8,571 nucleotides of DNA from an uncultured Bacteroides sp. (GCA_900546355.1 URCM01000117.1:1-8571); one strand, 5' to 3'. Shown: positions 1 through 6,046, counted from the stretch's first letter. The notes: a model not told the origin generated them from the sequence alone. Program-made: numbers and translations.

Positions 1-101
1 CTTTGTGGCAGAAGCCGCTTAGCCGATATGGTGAATTTTTAACGGACTATTATAATTCCGTCAAAAGATTTTGCAAAAATCACATTTATCTGTTCCGGGG
101 G

Positions 102-133
102 CTTGCAAAACCCGAAAAGGTGATGTAACTTTA
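102..133 (+). promoter_or_regulatory. weak candidate promoter for the DUF6078 gene
   Basis: CTTG at 102-105 and TAACTTTA at 126-133, separated by 20 nt, each differ by one base from the Bacteroides consensus TTTG / TAnnTTTG. The -7 box ends 26 nt before the ATG at 160. A small inverted repeat, TTAGG at 131-135 and CCTAA at 146-150, overlaps the 3' end of the -7 box and the expected start of transcription, so it could be an operator. Both boxes are imperfect, so this is only a candidate. Confidence 0.33.
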
Positions 134-159
134 GGCACTCATTAACCTAAACATACCGC

Positions 160-600
160 ATGATTAAAGAATTAGACTACAGCATCGTGCCGAAAAGATT
201 CGGACATTGCCTGAACGGGAATTGCAAGCGCGCGGACAAATGCCTGCGCTATCAAGTGACGAAATTCATCACGGAAGACACACGTTACATCAACGTACTC
301 AGCCCACAATGGAAACTGACGGGCAAGAAATGCACCGAATTCTTAGACGATACGCCCGTGAAATACGCATACGGCTGGAACAAGATGTTCGGCAAGCTCA
401 TACACGAACAAGCGGTAGCGGTGAAAAACGAACTGCTCTACAGCTTCGGGAAAAACCTGTTCTACCGACTGAAGCGACACGAAAGACCTTTCACCCCGCA
501 GGCACAAGACTTTGTGCGCAAAATATTCCAAAAACATGGCATCGAAGAAGAACCTGAATACGACTTTTATCAGTATGAATATAAATGGATAAAAGACTGA
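160..600 (+). CDS. DUF6078 family protein
   Basis: A 146-residue, probably cytoplasmic protein with no signal peptide or membrane segment. I recognise the pattern of the Bacteroidales family DUF6078: an N-terminal 'LDYSIVPKRFGHCLN' type opening, a Cys cluster, a central 'YGWNKMFGKL' region, a 'FGKNLFYRLKRHERP' stretch, and a C-terminal '(F/I)..HGIEEEPEYDFY' motif. No biochemical role is known to me. Four cysteines (C17, C22, C28, C58) are spaced so that they could bind a metal, which is inference. The start at 160 fits: it gives the family's usual N-terminus and there is a candidate promoter 27-58 nt upstream. The next gene is over 400 bp away, so it is probably monocistronic. A hairpin array begins 60 nt after its stop. 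Confidence 0.86.
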   Translation: MIKELDYSIVPKRFGHCLNGNCKRADKCLRYQVTKFITEDTRYINVLSPQWKLTGKKCTEFLDDTPVKYAYGWNKMFGKLIHEQAVAVKNELLYSFGKNLFYRLKRHERPFTPQAQDFVRKIFQKHGIEEEPEYDFYQYEYKWIKD

Positions 601-659
601 TTTGACCCAACCATCCGATTGCTCCCCAATACACAATAATCCGCTCCATGAGTTCAGAC

Positions 660-725
660 ATGCTGAAACTTTTGTTTTAATATGCTGAAACTTTTGTTTC
701 AGCTTGTTGAAACTAGAGTTTCAGC
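660..725. repeat. three tandem 20-nt hairpins with a 22-bp period
   Basis: Three units start at 662, 684 and 706, exactly 22 bp apart. Each has an 8-nt arm, a 4-nt loop and an 8-nt arm, with 2 nt between units. Unit 2 (684-703) is perfect: arms GCTGAAAC and GTTTCAGC with loop TTTT. Unit 3 (706-725) pairs through GTTGAAAC and GTTTCAGC with one T-G wobble and loop TAGA. Unit 1 (662-681) has a decayed right arm (GTTTTAAT) that still pairs in its inner part. A further half-unit, GATGAAAC at 739-746, may be a decayed fourth copy. The array lies downstream of the DUF6078 gene and no T-run follows, so it is not a classic intrinsic terminator, though it could stabilise the 3' end or stop antisense transcription. 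Confidence 0.8.
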
Positions 726-921
726 ATATATAAACTCAGATGAAACTAAAACTAACCGCTCGGAGGAGCCGAAATGTATCGGAAAAGATGCCAGGATAAC
801 CGCTAGGCATCGTGCCTTCATCCCTTCCCTACAGACAGCTTCAAAACGACAGGCACCACATCTATTTCTGATATCCTACTCAATCCCTCTCTGATTTTGT
901 TCGATTTTTTCTTGAAAAAAA
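726..921. other. non-coding stretch without a supported gene
   Basis: With the hairpin array, this completes a gap of over 400 bp between the DUF6078 gene and the HTH gene. The one open frame through it (682-894) starts inside the hairpin array and reads as low-complexity, unfamiliar protein, so I do not call it. The only structure I see is a 6-bp stem, GATGCC at 787-792 with GGCATC at 806-811 around a 13-nt loop. No tRNA or known riboswitch shape is apparent. A small RNA cannot be excluded, but I found no convincing promoter and terminator pair around one. Confidence 0.55.
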
Positions 922-953
922 TTTGTTACTTCTCGCTATTGCTGCTATCTTTG
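922..953 (+). promoter_or_regulatory. Bacteroides-type promoter of the HTH gene
   Basis: TTTG at 922-925 and TATCTTTG at 946-953 match the Bacteroides sigma-AB consensus TTTG / TAnnTTTG exactly, with a 20-nt spacer. Transcription would start near 958-962, giving an AT-rich leader of about 70 nt before the ATG at 1031. Confidence 0.8.
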
Positions 954-982
954 TTATTTATTTTATAAACCATCTCGGGAGA

Positions 983-996
983 GTTTGTTAACGAAC
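983..996. promoter_or_regulatory. candidate operator palindrome in the HTH leader
   Basis: GTTTGTTAACGAAC is a 14-bp palindrome with one mismatched pair, centred on GTTAAC. It lies some 30-45 bp downstream of the predicted -7 box and 35 bp before the start of a gene for a small helix-turn-helix protein. That is a plausible place for an autoregulatory site. There is only one copy in the leader, and binding is inference. Confidence 0.33.
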
Positions 997-1030
997 AGAA
1001 AAATATAGATAAATGTAATACAGCAAAAAC

Positions 1031-1249
1031 ATGCATATCGGACAACTTATCAAACAGAAAATGGAGGAGGAAGGCAAGACAGTGTCTTGGCTGGCTCGCA
1101 ACTTGTCTTATTGCCGCACGAATGTGTACAAAATCTACGATAAGAAATCGATAGATACGGACTTGCTGATGCGCATCTCCGCGCTTTTAGAATATAACTT
1201 CTTTCTGGATTACACTAACGAATTCGACAAAAATGTCCCCAATAAGTAA
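1031..1249 (+). CDS. small XRE-like helix-turn-helix protein
   Basis: A 72-residue protein whose whole length is roughly one DNA-binding domain. It opens 'MHIGQLIKQKMEEEGKTVSW', and the predicted helix-turn-helix lies at about residues 17-37 (TVSWLARNL, SYCRTNVYKIY). 'IDTDLLMRISALLEYNFF' follows, the typical fourth helix of XRE/Cro-type domains. I recognise this as a small HTH family common in Bacteroides; its targets are not known to me. With no effector or dimerisation domain it probably acts as a simple repressor or accessory DNA-binding protein, perhaps on its own leader. The gene has its own consensus promoter. Its last codons and stop lie inside a strong terminator stem, so it is a single-gene transcription unit. 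The C-terminal residues KNVPNK are therefore partly dictated by the terminator. Confidence 0.86.
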   Translation: MHIGQLIKQKMEEEGKTVSWLARNLSYCRTNVYKIYDKKSIDTDLLMRISALLEYNFFLDYTNEFDKNVPNK

Positions 1250-1276
1250 ACATGTCTACTTATCGGGGACATTTTT
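1229..1276 (+). terminator. intrinsic terminator overlapping the HTH stop codon
   Basis: The 20-nt left arm (1229-1248) pairs with 1257-1276 with one mismatch around an 8-nt loop. The core is ATGTCCCC with GGGGACAT. The right arm ends in five T, and after one G more T-rich sequence follows (1278-1286). The stem contains the last six sense codons plus part of the TAA stop (1247-1249) of the HTH gene. Because the arms are nearly symmetrical with A/T tails it could act on both strands. Confidence 0.9.
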
Positions 1277-1341
1277 GTTTCTTTTTATCAAACAATGTGT
1301 TTTTCTTTGTATCTATCTTAGAATCAATGCAACAGAAAAAC

Positions 1342-2337
1342 ATGGCAAAAAAAGACATAAAAAAATTAGTTTTGACAGGTATCTGCGCCGCAATGGGATT
1401 TGCCGCAAACCTGCATGCGCAACAAGTGGACTATTCCATCGTGTCTGTACCCGAAGAATCAGGAAACCAATTCATCCAAATCACCTCCGATGCCGACTGT
1501 CTCTGTATGCCCATCGTGAAACGCAGCAAAAACCACATCAATTGGTTATCGAACCGCATCTTGGACATATCGACCGACGGAAAGCGGATTGCTTATTTGT
1601 CTTCGCGCAACAACACGACAAATATTTTCATCAAAGACCTGGACAAACAAGGAAGCTCCATCCAACGCACCAACCGATCGGCGGTATTGGACTTCTCTTA
1701 TTCGCCCGACGGGAAGTACATCTGTTTCTCTGAAACACGGGGAAAGACCAACCAGATATTCCAGACCGATGCCAGGGAAGGGTATGTATGCAGGCAAATC
1801 ACCAGCGGGAACCAAGACTACTCCCCGGTTTATTCATCGGACATGAAGCAAATATTCTTCGCACGGCAAGAAATGAAAAGCATCAGCATCTGGAGCTACA
1901 ACGTGCAGAACAATTTCCTTTCCACCTTCACCGCAGGCATGAACCCGTGGCCGCTGAAATCAGAGCAAGCCTTTATATGCACCCGGATGAATGCTGCGGG
2001 GAACAGTGAATTGTGGAAAATCAACTATCAGACTGGAACCGAAGAATGCATCATCTCCGACCCGCAACGAAGTTTCACCTCGCCGGTCATTTCACCCGAT
2101 GGCAAATGGCTTTTGTTTGTGGGAAGCAGCAAAATCACGAACGACTCTTTCACCTACATGAATACCGACATCTTTGTGGCACGGCTGGACGGAACCGACA
2201 TGGCACAACTCACCTACCATGCAGCCGATGACCTCAGTCCAGTATGGAGCCGGGATGGACGTTACATCTATTTCGTATCCCAACGAGGAAGTGCCACGGG
2301 TACGGCAAATATATGGCGAATGAATTTCAATTATTAA
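1342..2337 (+). CDS. exported TolB-like (PD40) beta-propeller protein
   Basis: A 331-residue protein with a Sec signal peptide (KKDIKK, then a hydrophobic stretch to ANLHA, cleavage near residue 26), so periplasmic or surface-exposed. The body has PD40/WD40-like propeller repeats of the TolB type: 'ISTDGKRIAYLSSR' (76-89), 'YSPDGKYICFSETRG' (120-134), 'YSPVYSSDMKQIFFAR' (160-175), 'ISPDGKWLLFVGS' (250-262) and 'LSPVWSRDGRYIYFVSQRG' (298-316), each followed by an 'IF/IW' strand. Such propellers usually bind proteins or glycans; the partner is unknown. A frame extends back to 1252, but that would start inside the HTH terminator and put 30 residues before the signal peptide. I chose 1342 for its A-rich upstream and basic n-region; ATG 1327 is an alternative. 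A weak -7-like TATCTTAG lies at 1314-1321. The barrel gene follows after 20 nt, so the two are probably cotranscribed. Confidence 0.85.
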   Translation: MAKKDIKKLVLTGICAAMGFAANLHAQQVDYSIVSVPEESGNQFIQITSDADCLCMPIVKRSKNHINWLSNRILDISTDGKRIAYLSSRNNTTNIFIKDLDKQGSSIQRTNRSAVLDFSYSPDGKYICFSETRGKTNQIFQTDAREGYVCRQITSGNQDYSPVYSSDMKQIFFARQEMKSISIWSYNVQNNFLSTFTAGMNPWPLKSEQAFICTRMNAAGNSELWKINYQTGTEECIISDPQRSFTSPVISPDGKWLLFVGSSKITNDSFTYMNTDIFVARLDGTDMAQLTYHAADDLSPVWSRDGRYIYFVSQRGSATGTANIWRMNFNY

Positions 2338-2357
2338 CACCTTAAAATTCAGTTATC

Positions 2358-3068
2358 ATGAAAAAGTTCAAATTATTCGTGTTAGCAGCCTTCTTAGGGT
2401 TGGCAACAAGTGCTTCCGCACAATTCGTGAATTCCGGTTCATCCAACAGTTCCGCATCGTCAACAAGCAGTTCGTTCGATTTCACTTCGGTAAAGACCAA
2501 TGGATGGAGCCGTATCTATGTATCCTATCTTCCTTCGAAGATGAAATTAGACTATGATGACGCAGATGACATGAAATTCAAAGGATTCCAGGTGGGCTGG
2601 CTGAAAGGCTTCGGGCTGACCCAACGCTTGCCTCTGTACATGGAAGCGGGTGCAGCCATCCAATACAGGAGCTACAAAGATGAAGAATCCGATTCTTATT
2701 ACGATTTTTCACAAAAATGCAATCTGTTGTCTTTGAATATACCCGTTAACTTACTGTACAGATTCAACATCAAGGATGATTTCTCGATAAGCCCTTATTT
2801 TGGCTTGGATTTCCGTATCAATCTTTTGGGTAAAATCAAATATGAAGAGACTTATGACGGTGATACGGACTCATGGGACGGGAATCTGTTTGATGACGAT
2901 GACATGGACAATGAAGCTTGGAAACGTTTCCAAGCCGGTTGGCACATTGGTGTAGGTTTCGATTACCGCATCATCCATATCGCCATTGAATATGGCACCG
3001 ACTTTAATGAAATCGCCGAAAAATCGAAATTCGCGACTACCGCTATCACGTTAGGACTTAACTTCTAA
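2358..3068 (+). CDS. outer-membrane beta-barrel protein (porin-like family)
   Basis: A 236-residue protein with a clear signal peptide (KKFK, hydrophobic core, cleavage after SASA near residue 22). A Ser/Asn-rich linker follows (24-39), then alternating-residue strands typical of small outer-membrane barrels ('GWSRIYVSYLP', 'FQVGWLKGFGL', 'LYMEAGAAIQYRSY', 'LLSLNIPVNLLYRF', 'FSISPYFGLDFRINLLGKI', 'AGWHIGVGFDYRIIHIAIEYG'). It ends in '...AITLGLNF' with a C-terminal Phe, the usual signal for outer-membrane insertion. An acidic segment at 167-186 (ten Asp and one Glu in 20) probably forms an extracellular loop and could bind cations. The ATG is 20 nt after the propeller gene, so the two probably form an operon; a physical link between propeller and barrel is inference. 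The specific substrate or function cannot be read from the sequence. Confidence 0.86.
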   Translation: MKKFKLFVLAAFLGLATSASAQFVNSGSSNSSASSTSSSFDFTSVKTNGWSRIYVSYLPSKMKLDYDDADDMKFKGFQVGWLKGFGLTQRLPLYMEAGAAIQYRSYKDEESDSYYDFSQKCNLLSLNIPVNLLYRFNIKDDFSISPYFGLDFRINLLGKIKYEETYDGDTDSWDGNLFDDDDMDNEAWKRFQAGWHIGVGFDYRIIHIAIEYGTDFNEIAEKSKFATTAITLGLNF

Positions 3069-3109
3069 CCTAGCATAGTCTGCGAAAAATGATGCGGCTT
3101 CTTTGAACA

Positions 3110-3234
3110 AACGCGAAGACGCAAAAGCGCAGAGTTTATCTTTTTGAGAAAGCAAAGAGCACAGAGCGTGGCATTTGCTCCGTGTCCTTTTGCCTTCTCT
3201 AAAATATTCCTCTGCGTCTTTGCGTCTCCGCGTT
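3110..3234. repeat. long imperfect palindromic intergenic repeat
   Basis: The outer arms, 3110-3134 and 3210-3234, match as inverted repeats at 22 of 25 positions (consensus word GACGCAAAGACGCAGAG). Further in, 3146-3167 pairs less well with 3177-3200, around a 9-nt apex. The whole folds as one hairpin of about 125 nt. The inner arm (GAGAAAGCAAAGAGCACAGAG) resembles the outer arm as a direct repeat, so all four arms may come from one unit. Words of the 'ACGCAAAGACGCAGAG' kind are, to my knowledge, frequent in Bacteroidales intergenic DNA. It lies between the convergent ends of the barrel and lipoprotein genes and may act as a two-way terminator. Confidence 0.8.
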
Positions 3235-3280
3235 CGATTTCTTCGCAAACCAATTTTGTTTTACTATAAATCATTGCCCT

Positions 3281-3306
3281 ATGAATATCCGTCAACGGAC
3301 ATTCAT
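3281..3306 (-). terminator. hairpin just after the lipoprotein gene, possible terminator
   Basis: ATGAATATCCGT (3281-3292) and ACGGACATTCAT (3295-3306) pair as a 12-bp stem with one mismatch and only two unpaired bases at the tip; a real fold would open one or two more pairs. It begins 3 nt after the stop codon of the leftward lipoprotein gene. No strong T-run follows on the minus strand, so termination efficiency is uncertain. Confidence 0.42.
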
Positions 3307-3309
3307 ACT

Positions 3310-3807
3310 TCATTTGAACCTCACCGCCACCACCATCCGATAGTTGACTAATTCTCCGTTTAGGCTTGCGGGAATGAAGTAGGGCAAATCACGGATTATT
3401 CCGCAAGCGATGGAATCTATTTTCCGGGCAATCAGGCTATCAGGTATAAATACCTTTGCCGACCTTCTGAGGGCGACATGGCAGGGATATCCCGCCTTGC
3501 TTACGACAAACATGACTATGGGTACGGCCTCACCGACATGGATGTCCTTTACGGCTTCCTGCAAATAATCGTTTAAATCCCCTTCCGAAAACACGGGCGG
3601 TGTATCGACATTCGTATAAATTGTGTCTTCGTCCATAATGACAGGCGCGTCAATGCCGGGAAGATTCTCGATAATTACCGGCTCTTTCCGTTCTGCTATT
3701 TTTTCTGTCAGCACCGTATCGGTTTGGGCGGCAGACGTCTCATCCGGTTTTTGCTGACTTTGGCAAGCCGCCAAAGCGAACAGACCTAAGAACATCATCA
3801 GTTTCAT
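3310..3807 (-). CDS. lipoprotein with a TonB C-terminal-like domain
   Basis: A 165-residue protein. The N-terminus 'MKLMMFLGLFALAACQSQ' is a lipoprotein signal peptide with lipobox LAAC (acylated Cys at 15). A polar linker (16-63) follows. Then comes a region resembling the TonB C-terminal domain: 'VDTPPVFSEGDLNDYLQEAV' (67-86) matches the 'PxFxGG...L..Yl' opening, 'VPIVMFVVSKAGYPCHVALRRS' (95-116) the 'V.fvV...G.v..v.v..S' strand, and '...LPYFIPASLNGELVNYRMVVAVRF' (141-164) the 'p.w.Pa..nG..v....~vpv.F' end. A usual TonB has a transmembrane anchor and Pro-rich spacer; both are missing here. It may thus interact with an envelope partner rather than energise transport (inference). The frame opens at 3861, but the start at 3807 gives the proper signal peptide and leaves room for a promoter. 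It diverges from metG. Confidence 0.83.
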   Translation of the reverse strand: MKLMMFLGLFALAACQSQQKPDETSAAQTDTVLTEKIAERKEPVIIENLPGIDAPVIMDEDTIYTNVDTPPVFSEGDLNDYLQEAVKDIHVGEAVPIVMFVVSKAGYPCHVALRRSAKVFIPDSLIARKIDSIACGIIRDLPYFIPASLNGELVNYRMVVAVRFK

Positions 3808-3829
3808 ACGTATAAAGAGTTGGTTTCTG

Positions 3830-3862
3830 CAAACGTACGAAAAAAAACTGTATCTTTGCAAA
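3830..3862 (-). promoter_or_regulatory. promoter of the leftward lipoprotein gene
   Basis: On the minus strand, TTTG (3862 to 3859) and TACGTTTG (3837 to 3830) are separated by 21 nt and match the Bacteroides consensus exactly, with the spacer at the long end. Transcription would start near 3822-3825, giving a leader of about 15-20 nt before the ATG at 3807. The -33 box abuts, in the TTTGCAAA palindrome at 3855-3862, the -7 box of metG on the other strand. Confidence 0.58.
3851..3858 (+). promoter_or_regulatory. -7 box of the metG promoter
   Basis: TATCTTTG at 3851-3858 is a perfect TAnnTTTG box, 38 nt before the metG ATG. The upstream box is weak: TCTG at 3826-3829 (21-nt spacer) is the nearest match to TTTG. 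The leader would be about 30 nt, too short for a T-box or other riboswitch, so metG is probably not controlled by a leader RNA here. Confidence 0.58.
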
Positions 3863-3896
3863 CGTTATTCGGAATCAAAGAAAAAACATACGCTAT

Positions 3897-5939
3897 ATGG
3901 AAAAGAAATTCAAACGGACTACTGTCACCTCGGCATTGCCTTACGCCAACGGCCCTGTCCACATCGGACACCTCGCCGGCGTATATGTGCCTGCCGACAT
4001 CTACGTGCGCTACCTGCGCCTGAAAAAAGAAGAAGTGTTGTTTATCGGAGGATCGGACGAGCACGGCGTGCCTATCACCATCCGCGCCAAAAAAGAAGGC
4101 TGTACGCCGCAGGACATCGTGGACCGCTATCATACCCTGATACGTGACTCGTTCAAGGAGTTCGGCATCTCGTTCGATGTGTACGGGCGTACCACTTCGA
4201 AGGTGCACCATGACACGGCATCCGCTTTCTTCCGCACCCTCTACGATAAGGGCGAGTTCATCGAAAAGACTTCGATGCAGTATTACGACGAAGAAGCGAA
4301 AACCTTCCTTGCCGACCGCTATATTACGGGCGAATGTCCGCGTTGCCACGCACAGGGAGCCTATGGCGACCAGTGCGAGAAGTGCGGCTCTACCCTCTCG
4401 CCTACCGAACTCATCAACCCGAAGAGTGCCATCAGTGGAAGTGAGCCGGTGATGAAGGAAACCAAGCATTGGTATCTGCCGCTCGACAAGCACGAAGCAT
4501 GGCTGCGCCAATGGATATTGGAAGACCACAAGGAATGGCGTCCCAACGTGTACGGACAATGTAAGTCGTGGCTCGATATGGGACTTCAGCCCCGTGCCGT
4601 AAGCCGTGACCTCGACTGGGGCATCCCTGTTCCGGTAGAAGGAGCCGAAGGTAAGGTGCTCTACGTATGGTTTGACGCACCTATCGGCTATATCTCGAAC
4701 ACCAAGGAACTGCTGCCCGACTCGTGGGAGAAATGGTGGAAAGACCCCGAAACACGCCTCGTCCACTTCATCGGCAAGGACAACATTGTGTTCCACTGCA
4801 TCGTGTTCCCCGCCATGCTGAAGGCAGAAGGCAGCTACATCCTGCCCGATAACGTTCCCGCCAACGAGTTCCTGAACCTGGAAGGAGATAAAATCTCCAC
4901 CTCGCGTAACTGGGCTGTATGGCTCCACGAATACTTGCAGGATTTCCCCGGCAAGCAAGATGTGCTGCGCTACGTATTGACTGCCAACGCTCCTGAGACA
5001 AAGGACAACGACTTTACTTGGAAAGATTTCCAGGCACGCAATAACAATGAACTGGTAGCCGTATATGGCAACTTCGTAAACCGTGCCCTCGTGCTGACCC
5101 ACAAATATTTCGAAGGCAAAGTGCCCGCTTGCGGTGAACTGAACGATTACGACAAAGCAACCCTGCAGGAATTTGCCGATGTAAAGACACAGGTAGAAAA
5201 ACTGCTCGATGTATTCAAGTTCCGCGACGCACAGAAAGAAGCGATGAACCTTGCCCGCATCGGTAACAAGTACCTTGCCGATACCGAGCCGTGGAAACTG
5301 GCAAAGACCGATATGGACCGCGTGGCTACCATCCTGCACATCGCCCTCCAGCTGGTAGCAAACCTTTCTATCGCCTTCGAACCGTTCTTGCCTTTCAGTT
5401 CCGAGAAACTCCGCAAGATGCTGGACATGGAAAACTTCAGCTGGGAACAGTTGGGACGTACCGACTTGCTGGAAGCGGGACACCAATTGAACAAGGCAGA
5501 ACTGCTGTTCGAAAAGATAGACGACGAAACCATTCAGGCGCAAGTAGACAAGCTGCTCGCTACCAAAAAAGCGAATGAAGCAGCCGCCTACAAGGCAAAT
5601 CCCGTGAAACCGACCGTGTCTATCGAAGATTTCGACAAGCTGGATATCCGTGTAGGTACGGTACTGGAATGCGAAAACGTGCCCAAGATGAAAAAACTCT
5701 TGAAGTTCAAGATTGCCGACGGACTGGAAAACCGTACCATCGTGAGCGGTATCGCCCAGCACTATCAGCCCGAAGAACTGGTAGGCAAACAAGTATTGTT
5801 CATCGCCAACCTTGCCCCGCGCCAGTTCAAGAACGGACTGGTGAGCGAAGGCATGATATTGAGTGCCGAAAACTTCGACGGCTCACTGGCGGTCACTTCT
5901 GTCTTGCGTGAAGTGAAGCCGGGAAGTGAAGTGAAGTAG
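3897..5939 (+). CDS. metG: methionyl-tRNA synthetase
   Basis: A 680-residue class I aminoacyl-tRNA synthetase that charges tRNA-Met with methionine in the cytoplasm, for both initiation and elongation. The Rossmann catalytic domain carries the HIGH motif at 22-25 and the KMSKS-type motif as KISTS at 332-336. A zinc knuckle has C147, C150, C160 and C163. The anticodon-binding helical domain follows at about 370-540. The C-terminal 110 residues (from '[18 protein letters not shown]' at 576) form the EMAP-II/Trbp111-type tRNA-binding OB fold that dimerises bacterial MetG. Length and order fit the long MetG type with nothing missing. The ATG at 3897 places HIGH at its usual distance. Codon choice is strongly biased: no in-frame TTA, CTA or TCA codon occurs up to 5792, which leaves a long antisense open frame and fits high expression. 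It is transcribed divergently from the lipoprotein gene. Confidence 0.98.
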   Translation: MEKKFKRTTVTSALPYANGPVHIGHLAGVYVPADIYVRYLRLKKEEVLFIGGSDEHGVPITIRAKKEGCTPQDIVDRYHTLIRDSFKEFGISFDVYGRTTSKVHHDTASAFFRTLYDKGEFIEKTSMQYYDEEAKTFLADRYITGECPRCHAQGAYGDQCEKCGSTLSPTELINPKSAISGSEPVMKETKHWYLPLDKHEAWLRQWILEDHKEWRPNVYGQCKSWLDMGLQPRAVSRDLDWGIPVPVEGAEGKVLYVWFDAPIGYISNTKELLPDSWEKWWKDPETRLVHFIGKDNIVFHCIVFPAMLKAEGSYILPDNVPANEFLNLEGDKISTSRNWAVWLHEYLQDFPGKQDVLRYVLTANAPETKDNDFTWKDFQARNNNELVAVYGNFVNRALVLTHKYFEGKVPACGELNDYDKATLQEFADVKTQVEKLLDVFKFRDAQKEAMNLARIGNKYLADTEPWKLAKTDMDRVATILHIALQLVANLSIAFEPFLPFSSEKLRKMLDMENFSWEQLGRTDLLEAGHQLNKAELLFEKIDDETIQAQVDKLLATKKANEAAAYKANPVKPTVSIEDFDKLDIRVGTVLECENVPKMKKLLKFKIADGLENRTIVSGIAQHYQPEELVGKQVLFIANLAPRQFKNGLVSEGMILSAENFDGSLAVTSVLREVKPGSEVK

Positions 5940-5946
5940 CTTTTTA

Positions 5947-6034
5947 TTTTCACCACAGATTTCACAGATTAAGCAATTAAAATAAAAACACAGAGGCAAT
6001 CCTAATAAATAATCTGTGTAATCTGTGGTGAAAA
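5947..6034. repeat. palindromic intergenic repeat (CACCACAGATT family)
   Basis: The 25-nt arms at 5947-5971 and 6010-6034 are inverted repeats with one mismatch. Their core is CACCACAGATT, then T/A, then CACAGATTA. They flank a 38-nt AT-rich centre (5972-6009). The element starts 8 nt after the metG stop and ends 12 nt before the flippase start, filling the gap almost exactly. Neither strand shows a T-run after the stem, so it is more likely a REP-like repeat or mRNA-stabilising stem than an intrinsic terminator. To my knowledge arms with this sequence recur between genes in Bacteroides genomes; a genome search would confirm. Confidence 0.85.
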
Positions 6035-6046
6035 AACACCAACCCT

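Noticed and set aside
3..128. An open frame running in from the left edge with 41 codons and a TAA at 126-128, possibly the end of an upstream gene.
   Set aside because: A run of this length is common by chance and I recognise nothing in it. It overlaps the candidate promoter at 102-133. The true upstream sequence would settle this.
662..725. The 22-bp periodic array considered as a CRISPR.
   Set aside because: The units are palindromic and separated by only 2 nt, so there are no spacers; no cas genes are present.
682..894. A 70-codon open frame in the gap after the DUF6078 gene.
   Set aside because: Its ATG lies in the spacer of the hairpin array and the first 20 codons are repeat sequence; the rest has no coding-like pattern or family resemblance.
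1252..1341. N-terminal extension of the TolB-like protein to an ATG at 1252.
   Set aside because: That ATG lies in the loop of the HTH terminator, and 30 residues would precede a well-formed signal peptide.
3051..3313. Two overlapping minus-strand frames between the barrel and lipoprotein genes.
   Set aside because: They consist mostly of the palindromic repeat at 3110-3234 and read as Arg/Lys-rich low-complexity protein.
3808..3861. N-terminal extension of the lipoprotein to a start at 3861.
   Set aside because: It would place 18 residues before the lipoprotein signal peptide and overlap both divergent promoters.
3859..3896. A riboswitch or T-box leader for metG.
   Set aside because: The distance from the -7 box to the start codon is only 38 nt, too short for a known leader regulator.
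3804..5792. A 662-codon open frame antisense to metG.
   Set aside because: It is in codon register with metG, so its stops would need metG codons TTA, CTA or TCA; strong codon bias in metG removes these. The translation has no recognisable domain and is rich in Phe, Val and Arg as expected for a mirror frame.
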